A stretch of 64,000 nucleotides of DNA from Podospora bellae-mahoneyi (lineage: Eukaryota; Ascomycota; Sordariomycetes; Sordariales; Podosporaceae), in the NCBI RefSeq assembly GCF_035222275.1, contig NW_026946359.1, positions 1,984,001-2,048,000 on the forward strand. The letters run 5' to 3'. Each line of letters opens with the position of its first letter. Within the stretch, counting starts at the first letter, position 1. Positions 47,833 to 59,108 of the stretch are shown in pieces. Under the pieces are notes generated by a model, which saw only the letters and a list, made by a program, of their open reading frames with translations, made no database searches and was not told where the DNA came from. The position numbers and the translations under genes were made by a program.

Positions 47833-49237
47833 ATGAAGGAGAAAGATTCCACATCCGCCTCCGACTCGGACAGAACAGACGGCGAAATCTCAATCCCAAA
47901 CGACCAGAACATCGCCGGCTTCAAGCCCAGCCACAACACAGAAACAGATCCTGCCTCGAATGTTGACCCACCACCAGATGTGGTCCCAGATGGAGGTCTC
48001 ACAGCTTGGCTCCAAGTCCTAGGCTCGACCGCTATCCTCGTCAACACCTGGGGTCTTATCAACACCTTCGGGGTCTTCCGTACGTCTTGTTCCATCCCAT
48101 TCCCCTTTGCGAAATCTAACCCGTTGCACAGAGGCCTACTACGAAACAACCCTCCTATCCTCCCATCCACCCTCCTCAATCTCATGGATCGGCTCTACCC
48201 AAGCCGCCCTCCTCTTCTTGGTCGGCGTGTTCGCCGGTCCTCTCTATGACGCCGGCTACTTCCGCCACCTCCTCATCACCGGCATGTTCCTCATCGTCTT
48301 CGGCCAGTTCATGACCTCGTTATGTACCGAGTACTGGCAAGTCCTTCTCGCGCAAGGGTTTTGCATGGGGAGCGGCATGGGAATGACTTTCCTACCTTCA
48401 GCTGCGATCCTCAGTCAGTACTTTGCCCGCCACCGGGCGTTAGCTTTGGGCATCGCCTCGGCAGGGTCGCCAGTTGCCGGGACGGTTTTTCCGATCATCT
48501 TTTCAAAGTTGGAGAAGAGCCTGGGTTTCGGCTGGGCGACGAGGGTGATCGCCTTCATCCTGCTGGGAATGTCGGTCATACCAGTTGCGTTCATGAAGAC
48601 CAGGGTGCCACCTCACAAGGGGAAGAAGTCGCTGGTCGACAAGAGCCTTTTCAAGGATGGTCCATATTTGAGCTTCACCGCTGGCGGTTTCTTTGCCTTC
48701 CTGACGCTCTATGTTCCGTTCTTTTACATCACGCTGTATGGCACATCGCAGGCGTCGGTTACCGAGTCCTTTGCGCCGTATCTGGTTACGTTGCTGAATG
48801 CCGGGTCGATTTTTGGCAGAATCATCCCCAACGCGCTGGCGGATCGGTTTGGGTGCCTGAACCTCATGCTCGTTTGCATGTCGGGGAGTGCGATTCTCGT
48901 CTTCGGCTGGCTGGGAGTCAAGAATCTCGCTGGATCAGTGGTTTTTGTACTGCTGTATGGTGCCTTCTCGGGCGGCGTGGTCAGCTTGACACCTAGTGTT
49001 GTCGTCGAGCTATCTCCTGATCTTTCGAGAGTTGGGACCAGAATGGGTTTTGGGTTCATTGTCTCTGGAACTGCGGTTCTGATTGGGACGCCCATTGCGG
49101 GTGCGGTCTTGGGTGGTGAGAGTGCCAATGCCAGATGGGTGCCGACGGTCCTGTATGCTGCCTGTGGGCTTTTGATTGCGACGTTTCTCTACTCGACAGC
49201 GAGGTTTTTGCAGTATAGAAAGAAAGGAGGGTGGTAA
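47833..49237 (+). CDS. MFS transporter, monocarboxylate-transporter-like
   Basis: Predicted 450 residues, exons 47833-48079 and 48132-49237. Plasma-membrane or organelle carrier of the fungal MCT-like branch of the major facilitator superfamily. The acidic, Ser-rich N-terminus (about 50 residues) precedes the hallmark start of TM1, PPDVVPDGGLTAWLQVLGS. Later come WIGSTQAALLFLVGVFAGPL, GFCMGSGMGMTFLPS, RHRALALGIASAGSPVAG, and in the second half FGRIIPNALADRFG and LSRVGTRMGFGF. Twelve hydrophobic segments can be traced. The intron after FGVF (52 bp) restores QAYYETTLL. Substrate cannot be told: relatives carry monocarboxylates, riboflavin or unknown acids. No metabolic cluster surrounds it. Confidence 0.88.
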
Positions 49238-50675
49238 GAAGTGGTCATGGGGGCATCTCATCATTTCATACCTGCTACTATATGCATTGGGAGAGACGAC
49301 ATGTGCGTGGTGTTTGGGTTTGTTCATGACAACACGAAAGGCTAGAATAGTCAGTTTACATTAGGTATATGCAACTTACGGATGATGCATGAATATAAAG
49401 GAAATAAATAGTACCTTGGCCCAAACTACCGCATCATCTCTGATATCAAGACATCCGCAACTGCCGGGAAGAAGTGTGCCCAGAGAAGTCTGAGTCGTGC
49501 TGACACAGTAGTAGATATGCTCGACTGAAACGTGCTTGAAGCCAAGCACATGAAACCAACGTACTCCAGTCTGGAATGGGCAATCATAACCGAGAAGAGT
49601 AAAGAGCTACCAGAAAGACGTTTCGTGATATGTTCGTGGTGTTCCATGGATGGAGAGCTCTTGCGTGCCAAGCATCGCCGACAGGGAGCTTAAGCACGGT
49701 TCAACTCCGCAACTTGCAGCGTGCACGGATCCCAGAGTGTCCTCGACCCGTTTGACTGCATGTGATCCCCTGCGGAAAAAAAAGTCCCATCATTGTTCCT
49801 TCAGAAACGTTACGTCGATGCAGATACGATGTTCTGGTGGCTGGTGGTTCAATTGACAACTGTCATCGGGGTTTAGTATTTACAAGGCTGCTTTGTCTCG
49901 GAAACCCAGCGATTGAAGTAACCCGATTTGTCAGAGGGCACAATCTGCAGTCAAAACGCGAGGGCGAGGGCCGTGATTAATGTCTTACAGCACTTCCGTC
50001 AGCCCTTATTCAGCAATGCTAAGGTCAATCTAGAGTGGGGCAGTCCTGGTGTTGAGGGGCAGTTTGAGAGGGGCAAGGCCTGGGCGACCAACACAGCTAG
50101 CTGAACTTCAGCTACGGGCGTGTGGGATACCGCTATTTTGCACTCCGGGGTGTCCTAGACGTTGAGTATCCTATATTTGGTAATGGATCAATAACGTGTG
50201 CAGAGACCGGATGCGGACAATGCTAAGCATGGCATTCGCGATATCGGTTATGGAAGCATTTCGAACGTGTTGACAGGCCCGTCGGGAGGGGGAGCCGGAC
50301 CAATTTCGGTGCTATACCGACGCCTCTTGGGCGTTGCGTTACTAGACATCGAACCCCTCCGTCGGTCGCCAGCAATCGTTGATCCAGGGTTGATTATCCG
50401 ATCATGACGAATGCCGACAAATGCAGATGAGGTACCCGCAACACGGGGGTCTAACCTGAGACCTTCTTTGACGCGGGATCTTCCCTGGGCAGTACCCCAT
50501 CCCTTCCCGCTGTCATTTTGACAAGTATGTATATATAGACTTGACTTCCTCCCTCTTCTTTGCCTATCCGGCTTGGTTACCATTCCCAACATCCAGTTGA
50601 TACCCACGCCTTGATCTTTGCAAGCACCACTTGATACCCATCAACGTCATATATATACCCACATAACCAGTCAAC
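49238..50675. other. intergenic region
   Basis: No supported gene; short frames only. AAGGAAATAAATAG near 49400 may be the transporter's poly(A) signal. The TATA of the next gene lies at 50530-50538. Confidence 0.5.
50530..50538 (+). promoter_or_regulatory. TATA box of the WrbA-like gene
   Basis: TATATATAG lies 146 bp upstream of the ATG at 50676. A second TATATATA lies only ~25 bp before the ATG and is less likely to act as the TATA element. Confidence 0.45.
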
Positions 50676-51594
50676 ATGGCTCCCAAGATCGCAATTGTTT
50701 ACTACTCGATGTACGGCCACATCAAGCAGTTGGCTGAGGCTGAGAAGGCCGGTATCGAGAAGGCTGGCGGCACTGCCGATCTTTACCAGTAAGTTGTCTG
50801 CACTTCAGATCATGAGACATGCTAACAGTGAAACACCTAGGGTCCCCGAGACTCTTTCTGACGAGGTCCTCGCCAAGATGTACGCTCCTCCCAAGGCCAC
50901 AGATGTCCCCGTTCTTGAAGACCCAAGCGTGCTCGAGCAATATGACGCCTTCCTCATCGGCATCCCAACAAGATACGGCAACTTCCCCGCTCAATGGAAG
51001 GCTTTCTGGGACAAGACCGGCAAGCAATGGAGCTCCGGTGGTTTCTGGGGCAAGTACGCCGGTGTCTTCATCTCCACCGCCTCTCAGGGAGGTGGCCAGG
51101 AGTCCACTGCTCTCGCCGCCATGAGCACCTTCGCCCACCACGGCATCATCTACGTGCCCCTCGGATACGCCAAGGCCTTCGGCATCTTGACCAACCTGGA
51201 TGCGGTCCGCGGTGGTAGTGCCTGGGGAGCGGGTACTTTCGCTGGTGGCGACGGCTCTCGCCAGCCTAGTGATGTGGAGAAAGAGCTGGCCACCATCCAG
51301 GGCGAGGAGTTTTACAAGACGGTCGCCAAGGCTTTCAGTGCGTGAAATCACCATCGTGAGTGTTTGTGTGGGAGAAGTGGGACGGCATGTGGCTAATAGG
51401 TGGTAAAAGGAGGTTCATCGGGGGGAGAGTCAGTTCCTGCACCGGCTGTTGTTGAGACTCCAGCTCCAGCAGCTGCCAGTGCCCCTGCAGCTGAGGAAAG
51501 GCAAACGAGGGCCGAGCAAGTGCCAGAGCACAAGGAGGATAAGGAGGAGGAAGGAGGACCATGCGGATTGCCATCCAAATGCGTCATTCTATGA
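50676..51594 (+). CDS. WrbA/flavodoxin-like NAD(P)H:quinone oxidoreductase with CaaX-type tail
   Basis: Best model: exons 50676-50788, 50841-51337, 51410-51594, 264 residues. The core is a WrbA/Pst2/Ycp4-type FMN enzyme that reduces quinones by two electrons: [20 protein letters not shown] (FMN phosphate loop), [44 protein letters not shown] and the [13 protein letters not shown] loop. If the last intron is kept, translation stops at 51345 (205 residues, ends AKAFSA). Splicing GTGCGT (51338) to TAAAAG (51409), with CTAAT upstream as branch, adds [13 protein letters not shown]..., an Ala/Pro linker, an acidic stretch, and the end [14 protein letters not shown] is a CaaX box of the geranylgeranyl type, so the long form is probably membrane-anchored. 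A TATA is seen upstream. Confidence 0.9.
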
Positions 51595-52090
51595 TTTCTG
51601 CAAATAGCGTTACAATATTGTTTTTTCCCAGCGAATACACATATGGATATCAAACACACCACACCTGTCGACCAGCTCCAATCCCTTGGCCAACCTTGAA
51701 CCTGCAACCCTGTATAAGGTATGTGAACAGGCAGGACGTAGCACAACATTTCATCCATTAGGCACCCATCCAGACCATTCCATCGAGATTTCTTTCTTGC
51801 ATTCTCGGATGAACCTTTCACTCCAAATTCCAACCGCCTCAACTCAATTACAAAGCAATTGACTCACTTGTGAGAGGGTTAGGGTTACGCATTAACAAAT
51901 ACATCCTCCACCTGCATCAATTTGTTTTAGCTTTTTTGTTTGCCTTCAAGCCGGCTCGCTTTCAACATTCACTTTGAACTCAAAATTTTCCCCCTTTCCA
52001 ACTTTTTCCCAACCTTGAATCCCCCAATCCCATCCCCGTTTTCATCAACCACCCATCTCACTCATCCTCTCCAACATCAAAAATCTTACC
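51595..52090. other. intergenic region
   Basis: Short spacer; the last ~120 bp before 52091 are strongly C/T-rich, as in many fungal promoters. No gene. Confidence 0.5.
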
Positions 52091-52894
52091 ATGCTCCTCC
52101 GCCATCCCTCCCTCCACCCCGACGAAACAAGAGCATCAACCGCCAACAACCAAGACATCTTCCCCAGCATGTCCTCTCACCCAGCCCCCAGCCCACACCA
52201 AGACCAAGACGACACCGAGCCCGAAAACGGCCAGTTCGACGACGTCTGGGGCGACGATGAAGACAATGACTTTATCCCCTCTTCCACCACCACCGTCTCA
52301 TCCTCATCAGAAAGAGAACGTGACATCAACCGCCTCAAAACCCTCCACTCCAAAACCGGCTACATCAACGGCATCACCCACGCCAAATCCACCTCCGTCC
52401 AAGCCGGCTTCGACGAGGGGTTCACCCTCGGAGCCAACATCGGCTCTCGGGCCGGGATCCTCCTAGGCATCATCGAAGGCTTCGTGGCTGCTTTTGGGCT
52501 GCAGTCTATTTCCACTTCTCCACCTCAGCCATGGGAAACCGCAGAGTGGGGGCGGTTAGAGGTCCTTCTCAACGAAGCCAGGCGAGAGCTTGACGTGAGA
52601 AGTGTTTTTGCCAAGGACTGGTTTTGTGAGGACGGGACGTGGAACTACCCCGTTGGTGACGAGGAAAGCGGCGGGGAGGTGCTCTTCCCGGATGTGGCGG
52701 CTTCTCACCCTCTGATCAAAAAGTGGGATGCGATTGTCAGGCGGGAAGGGGAGAGATTTGGACTTGATTGGAATGTTTTGAGAGATGAGGAGGGCGTTGA
52801 GAGGGGACATGAGTACGATCAGGAAGAGGAGAACAGCAGACAAGGGAACCAGCCTGCTGTAGCAAAGACTGGAAATCAGGCTCTTGCCTGGTAA
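52091..52894 (+). CDS. YAE1: Yae1-type protein (Rli1/ABCE1 maturation adaptor)
   Basis: Single exon, 267 residues. Contains the Yae1/Lto1 deca-GX3 helix motif: GYINGITHAKS, then QAGFDEGFTLGANIGSRAGI with Gly every fourth residue, and LLGIIEGFVAAF. Yae1 with Lto1 links the cytosolic Fe-S assembly machinery to the ribosome-recycling ATPase Rli1. Before the motif is an acidic stretch DDVWGDDEDNDF common in Yae1. The C-terminal half has W/D-rich pieces (WFCEDGTWNYPVGDE) and the chain ends ALAW. The true start may be the inner ATG at 52169 (MSSHPAPS), since the first 26 residues look like leader. It converges with the amidase gene, only 63 bp apart. Confidence 0.88.
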   Translation: MLLRHPSLHPDETRASTANNQDIFPSMSSHPAPSPHQDQDDTEPENGQFDDVWGDDEDNDFIPSSTTTVSSSSERERDINRLKTLHSKTGYINGITHAKSTSVQAGFDEGFTLGANIGSRAGILLGIIEGFVAAFGLQSISTSPPQPWETAEWGRLEVLLNEARRELDVRSVFAKDWFCEDGTWNYPVGDEESGGEVLFPDVAASHPLIKKWDAIVRREGERFGLDWNVLRDEEGVERGHEYDQEEENSRQGNQPAVAKTGNQALAW

Positions 52895-52957
52895 AATTCT
52901 TGCAGGGCTGCTACAAAAAGCGTCTCTCAACTCAATACAGACACCGCATCATTCAGC

Positions 52958-54925
52958 TCAAAATACCCCATCGGCAGCATCTTTACTCCACTTCCCAGCG
53001 ATTTTGGCAATTTGTTTTTGCACCCTTCCCGCAACCACATCTCTCAACTCGGTCTTGGGCTTGACATACGGCTTCACCGTCTCCCTCACCTTCGTCTTTT
53101 GCTCAAAATCATACGCCAGCCCAATGAGTTTCTCCTCGCTGAAACCCTCACCAACAAAACTGATACCAAAGGGCAAATTCCCTGCCCAACGCACCAAATC
53201 TCCACGTTGGTCCTTTTCCTCAACCACACTTCCATCATTCGGCAGTTTCCCCATCGGCACCGTCACAACTGGAGTTCCCAGCATCGCCGGCATGGTAGCG
53301 GACCACCAGGTCGGGATAACCAAGGCGTCCAGCGAATGGTTTTTGAGCGCTCCCAAAATTCCCTGCGGGCCAGCGGCATAGATCTGGGCAGAGTAATTAC
53401 CCCAGAAGTAAGGCGAGTCGTTTCCGTGGCCGGTATTGGTCAAAACACCCTCCCAGCGAGCAACATCTCGGTCGGGATAGTGCTCCAGGTGTCCGTGAGA
53501 TTTTGTCCAGTTTATCAGAGATTGAAGGTCGGTGAGATTGGCTGGATTGCTGGTCAACGAGGCAAAGTATCTTGGGAGTGCGGAGATGAATTCGGCGTTT
53601 ACGACGTGCATTTGATATGGGCCGAGGTTCATCAGGACCTGACCGGGCAAGTACAGGTCGTCGATTATCGTTGCGTTGGCTTCTCGCAGGACGCCAAGGG
53701 CGGTGTTGAAACTCGAGACAATGTATTGGAATGATTGCGGCAGAGGACTTGGGATCAGATTTCTTGGGATGCCGATTCGTTTACCTGACAAGGAGCCGAG
53801 TTGGCAGGCGGAGACGTAATCAGGGAGCGTTTCGAAGGGAATAGAACTCGTGTAATTGTCTTTTGAGTCTTTTCCGGCTATGGCAGCGAGGATGTATGCG
53901 GCGTCCTTGACCGTCCTGGCCATAGGCCCTATGGTGTCCTGGCGTTCACTGATAGGCACGACAAGGTGGCGGGAGGTCAGACCTACAGTCGGCTTGATGC
54001 CAACAAGGTTGTTCATCTGGGCCGGGGCGATGATTGAACCATGGGTTTCAGTCCCCAGGGAGGCAGCTGCCAAACCAATAGAAATGGCCACACCGCTGCC
54101 GGAGGAGGAACCGACGGGATCTTGTTTTGGGAAATAAGCCCCTTCTGTTTGCCCACCGGTCGAAGACCACCCATTGCTCGAGTTGAAACTTCTAAAGTTG
54201 GCCCATTGGGACATGTTGGCTTTCCCCAGTATCACCGCACCTGCTTTCCGGAGTTTGGCCACCACGGTGCTGTCCTCTGGCACTTTTGCTCCAACAAGGG
54301 CGTATGACCCGGCGGTATTTTCCATCTTGTCAAAAGTCCCAATACTATCCTTCAATAGAATCGGGATACCGTGAAGAGGTCCTTTTTTGTCGCCCGCCGC
54401 CCGAGCAGCGTCCAGGTCTGCCGCAATGGACAAGGCATCGGGATTAATCTGTGTGACCGCCTTGAGTGTCGAATTAACCTCGTTGATCCGTGCGATGTAC
54501 GCGTTCACCAAGTCAACCGTAGTAAATAGACCCGAATCCAACCCCTTGATCAAATCCGGAATCTCCGCGTTGAGAAGTGAAGGGAATTTTTTGCCTCCTC
54601 CGTTTGAACAAGAAGGCGTAGCACAACTCTGCTGAACCCAGAGAAGTGTCAAAACAAGAGCGAGCAGCTCGTCAACGGACGCAAGCATGTTGCTGATCTT
54701 CCCGAGAGCTTCGAGGTCGTGTATTGCGTTTTGGAAGGTGAAAATACAAACAACGAGAGAAACGAGAAGGAGGAAGAGACGGGCCTTGAAAGGGAGGAGC
54801 GTGGAGGCCTGATGTATCTTTTCTTGCTGCTGTCGTTGTTTACCCCCCGGGGTACCCAGGAGCGGTTCGACCGCCTCGGAGTGACCACCCATGTCGGCGT
54901 TGGATTGGATCTCGGTGTTATTCAC
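52958..54925 (-). CDS. amidase-signature enzyme
   Basis: Single-exon frame of 655 residues. Amidase family: hydrolyses amide bonds through a Ser-cisSer-Lys triad. Visible are the Lys in GIPILLKDSIGT, the loop DPVGSSSGSGVAISIGLAAA and the following GTETHGSI (nucleophile Ser; the usual GTDTGGS is altered to THGS), then NLVGIKPTVGLTSR and GPMARTVKDAAYIL. Before the enzyme lie two hydrophobic stretches: about 50-66 and 90-100. A start at ATG 54682 would give MLASVDELLALVLTLLWVQQ, a neat signal peptide, so the protein may be secreted from that start, or be membrane-anchored from 54925. Several NxS/T sites favour the secretory route. Substrate unknown. Confidence 0.88.
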   Translation of the reverse strand: MNNTEIQSNADMGGHSEAVEPLLGTPGGKQRQQQEKIHQASTLLPFKARLFLLLVSLVVCIFTFQNAIHDLEALGKISNMLASVDELLALVLTLLWVQQSCATPSCSNGGGKKFPSLLNAEIPDLIKGLDSGLFTTVDLVNAYIARINEVNSTLKAVTQINPDALSIAADLDAARAAGDKKGPLHGIPILLKDSIGTFDKMENTAGSYALVGAKVPEDSTVVAKLRKAGAVILGKANMSQWANFRSFNSSNGWSSTGGQTEGAYFPKQDPVGSSSGSGVAISIGLAAASLGTETHGSIIAPAQMNNLVGIKPTVGLTSRHLVVPISERQDTIGPMARTVKDAAYILAAIAGKDSKDNYTSSIPFETLPDYVSACQLGSLSGKRIGIPRNLIPSPLPQSFQYIVSSFNTALGVLREANATIIDDLYLPGQVLMNLGPYQMHVVNAEFISALPRYFASLTSNPANLTDLQSLINWTKSHGHLEHYPDRDVARWEGVLTNTGHGNDSPYFWGNYSAQIYAAGPQGILGALKNHSLDALVIPTWWSATMPAMLGTPVVTVPMGKLPNDGSVVEEKDQRGDLVRWAGNLPFGISFVGEGFSEEKLIGLAYDFEQKTKVRETVKPYVKPKTELRDVVAGRVQKQIAKIAGKWSKDAADGVF

Positions 54926-55512
54926 TGGCGATGGGTCGGTTGATCTCAGTCAGTCCTTGCTTAGAGCCAAGAGAAAGTTGCACGAATCTACCCGATTTTG
55001 TCAAAACGTGACCCTAACTAACAACTTTCTTAATCCCCCCTCCCCCACTTTCCTACGAGATAGGCTGTCGTGGCTTCCCAACTAGCGGAGACAAACGGCA
55101 GGTAACTGGCGCGGTAGTAGAGAAGTTGTGTGCTGTGTGTAACCAATACTCGAGGCAAAAGCTCTTAAGAGGGAAGGAATCCATGGTTACATGTAACTTG
55201 GCGGGGTCCAAAAGCTGCCGTTGGTCCTTCCCGACTCTCGGGACAGGGGCCCAAAGGGAATGAAGGTTGATGTAGTATTCTGATGGTTTCCAATCGGCTG
55301 GTGACCCTAGGTACCTTGCAGGTCTCTTATGCCGTTGCCTGCTAGGAACTCGCTCGCAACACAAGAGCCATACAGATGGTGTGATTCGGGACTGAAGTTA
55401 TCATGATGGTGATTGCTTCAGGCATCTACACACCCCAAGCACAAGTCATGTCATGCTTTATTCGACTGCCTATCACTATCGCTGCTCACGACTCACACAG
55501 TTGTCTAGATAT
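54926..55512. other. intergenic region
   Basis: Spacer between two minus-strand genes. CCTAGGTACCTT at 55307-55318. Nothing else seen. Confidence 0.5.
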
Positions 55513-58500
55513 TCACTCCCCCCCCGTGGTCCCAAACCCGCACCCCCCCAACCCATGCATCCTATAGCCCTGCTCACCGTCAGGATAATCAACCCCAACT
55601 CTCCTCTCCCCCGAAACACCAGTCATCCACCCAAACCGATACATCCTCCCCATCCTCTCTACCCTCCGATCTCTCTCCCTCCTCCCCAACATAGACAACC
55701 TCTCAAAATCCCTCAGCATCGCCGAATCACACACATAGTAAATCTGACACGCCAACGAATCCGGCGCCGCTGGCATATGCGGCCACTTGACAAGCCACAT
55801 GTAGCTGACCAGAGTCAAGATGAGAACAATAAGCAGCGCAACCGTCGTCCAAGTACATATCTCATGCGTCTGCCACGTCTGAGCCGAAGAAAATGGAATG
55901 CTCGACAGTAAAGCCGGTACAAACTTGGACAGTATCCCGGCAAAGGCAACGGCCCCAGCCATCAAATCTTTCTGACGAACCGCTCTCCACAGTCCTGTAA
56001 AGACAGTCTTGGGACAGGGCTCAAGAATCGACAGCGCTGCTGGCTGTTGTTTCTGCGCCATACGTTGGTAGATGCGCCTCTTTGAGAATGCTAGCAAGTA
56101 CCACGCCGTCAGCAACGTTCGCTCTTGAAAGTTGTTAGCAGGCAGGGAGAGACTCAACTCGTAAACAAATGATCCCACATAAACGAAAGCACCACACCAA
56201 GCCCGGTAAACAACATCCTTACGCCAAACCCCTGGCTGTCCATGAACCACTCAAACGCCGACTCCTGGAGATCCTCATACTCGGTGAGCTCGTAGTAAAG
56301 GATAAGAATCAGTAAGCCGCAAAGGAAGGCCAAAAGCACTCCCTGGAAAGTCCTTTCCCTCCCCGGCACATGGAACGTCATTCTCTTCACAGGCAAACCA
56401 CTCCTGGCCCGCCTCATCTGTCGCAAACCAGCCCTCTCAACCGGCAGAATCATATCACTGCCATCAGTCTCACAGTTAGACCTCATCTTGGTCTTCCCGT
56501 TCTTGTGACCCCCTACCGAGACCGACGAAACAATAATCCCATAATCATGCGCCCTCTTTCCAGTCCAGCTTCCCAACCTCCCAAGCCGAAAGCTCAACCC
56601 CTCACAGTTTCTCCTCAACAACTGATCCACCTTTGCCGAATCATCCAATCCATCCTCTGCCCTTCTTTCCATCCCCCTCATCAACACCTCCCTGGTCCTA
56701 TCAACCTGCAACAACGCGCAAACCCCAGCCACGCTGCTCGGATCCGCCGCAGTCCCAGTCCTCCACCTGGCAAGCATAAACCCCAACACCATCACCAACA
56801 CAATCAACCCCCCCAGCAAACCCTCCGCCACCCTCGCCGGCACAGGAAAAACCGCCACAGTCAAAAAACAAGTACTGAGATTCACACTCAGGCAGCTCCC
56901 CCGTAGCTTCAGCCCCACCGTCTCTCCCGACACAGAGATCAGCCCTGCCACGCATAAAACAACCAGATCGCTCATGAGGGAAATCGGATCGCCATAGCGC
57001 CATAGCAACCTCCAGCCGCTTATACGACCAGGTTGCATGACCAAAGCATCTACACCTGCGCCAGCAGGAGGGTTGTGTTTAGTCAAAAGACGAAAAGGAA
57101 GAAGCTGCTTGATCTCGGCGTCAATAGCCTGGGCAGGGATGAGCAAGAAAATCGTAAGCAAAATAGGCAAAAAGTAAATCGTAAAGTAGCTCGCCCGATT
57201 CGGAAGCATGAGATTGGCGGCAGTGGAGTTGGGCAGGTTGGGCCATACCGGAAAGCTGGTTGCTGTTGCTGTCGGGACGCCATCGGTATCCGTGAGTGTT
57301 GTGATGACAGAGGTGGCGGGGACCTGCGTTGTTGCGGTGAGCGTTGGGGAGCCACGAGCGTTCGTCAGGGTCGTGAGAGTGTTGATGAGATAGAGCTCGC
57401 CGTGGAAGTCGGTTTGCGTGCTTGTTGGGACGCCATTAGAGTTTGTCAAAGTTGTTAGTGCTGGAATCACCATCACCGCCGGGACACCGATGAGGATGCT
57501 GCTCGTGGACGTATGGACAATGCTTTTTATCCACATCTGACCAGACATCGTGAACTGGGTCGTTGACTCAACGTACACGTTGACGGGTACGAGGACATAT
57601 TTGACAGAGGGTTCTAGTTGATGCGGGACCGGTGACGGTACGCTCGTGGTCAAACGTAAATCGAATGGTGTGTTGGAATATGAAGTAGACGTCGAAATTG
57701 AAGCTGTAGATTTACTCGGATTTTCCAAGTGCTCCGTTGATGCTGACTGGAGCTGTGTTGGTTTTAGACTGCTCCAAGATGAGGACAGAAGCGTGCTGGA
57801 GTCCTGTATAATGCCCATCTTCGTCTCCAGAATCGGAGCTGGTTTTGACTGTGAGGTTTGTTTTGAGCTATGAATGACGATGGGTGAAGTGACCGAAGCT
57901 GGCATGCCATCCGTCTTCGACTCTGAATCCGAGGTTGTTAATGGGAGCACTGCTATGTTTGAACTCGTGACTGTTTCTGTGGCAGTTGTTTCCGAAGTTG
58001 AACTCGACTGAGACCTGGATGGTTCGGACTGTAAAGTCGATGTATCAACAGACTCAAAACTCGATTGCTTTGTACTAGTAGGCGACGGCAATAGCGTCAC
58101 ACTCGAAGTTGTTGATGGCTCGCCAATATTGTGTTCGCCCCAAAGGTACAGGGCCGCGCCAGGATAAAGCCGTCCTGGGAAGCGAAGCTTGACAATAAGG
58201 CGTTCCATCTGCCTCTGAACGTCCCATTCAACGTAGTAATTGAGAAAGGTCTCTGGTAATGGCTCTTCGACATCGTACCGGGTACTGGTTGTCTCTTCAC
58301 GCGGCTCGCCATGCCACGAGCACCGTAAGAATCGCTTCATGAAAGCATTTGGGTACGGTATCGCTGGACCTGGCGGAGGAGCAGGGATCGTGGCTAACTG
58401 AGACTTGTACCAATCGTCGTAGCTCTTGACACATTCATCGGAAAACCAGAGACCAGGAATGCCTTGACGAGGTGATTTCCAGCCCGGTGGCGGAGTGGTC

Positions 58501-59108
58501 AAAGAATTAGGTGCAATGATGACCTGGCACGCTGAGCTATTTGTTGTTATGATAACGCCCTGGTAGTTATACATGCATTCGTTTGGCTTCTCTTCACCTG
58601 GGAATACCGCCGTCCGGGCCATTACGTTATCTGGATGGCCGTACCAGCTATTAGCCCAAGTAACGTAGGTGGTGATCACGTTGGTGTTCACATAGTAGCT
58701 GGTATGTGGGCGGGGATCTGGGGCCATTCTCCTGTTGAACTCGGCTGGAAAAGACGTCGTTGTCGCATCCAGCATTTTTGTACTGCTTGGAGGGTCATCT
58801 TGAAGGGAGGTTTCCACCGGCAGCCCATAGAACTTCTGTCGAGCCTCAGGTGACAATGCATTCAGGACATCAAATGCCCGCTTTGAATCTCTCGGATCAG
58901 GTATGAAGCCAAATTCTTGGGGTATCTCCGTTCGGCTGCCTTCGTGTGGGAGCGAGTGAAGAAGCCTCTCCAAGGCAATGATGAGGCCACAGAGGACAAG
59001 AACGACTGTAGCCAAAAAAGAAAATCGGAGCGGCAGGGGTTTGTAATCCGGGATATCATTTTCTGTATTTCGCCGACTTCGAGCTGATTTCTCTGCGGTG
59101 GCGGCCAT
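55513..59108 (-). CDS. large DUF3433 membrane protein
   Basis: Predicted 1186 residues, exons (minus) 59108-56159 and 56123-55513. Layout: cytosolic start, TM near 30-48 (FLATVVLVLCGLIIALE), a long probably lumenal/extracellular part with NYYVEWDVQRQMERLIVKLR and YLWGEHNIG, a Ser/Thr-rich region (about 335-480), a set of TLT...G.PT repeats (about 555-625: LTNSNGVPTSTQT, LTNARGSPTLTAT, LTDTDGVPTATAT), then a polytopic C-terminal third with the DUF3433 block LLPFRLLTKHNPPAGAGVDA and SGWRLLWRYGDPISLMSDLV. The intron joining the two frames is only 35 bp (GTTGAG...TGCTAACAACTTTCAAG) yet has a perfect branch site and keeps phase, giving FTKRTLLTAWYLLAFSKRRI. Function unknown; such proteins are fungus-specific. 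Confidence 0.82.

Noticed and set aside
48322-48996. 224-codon plus-strand frame
   Set aside because: Out-of-frame reading of the MFS transporter.
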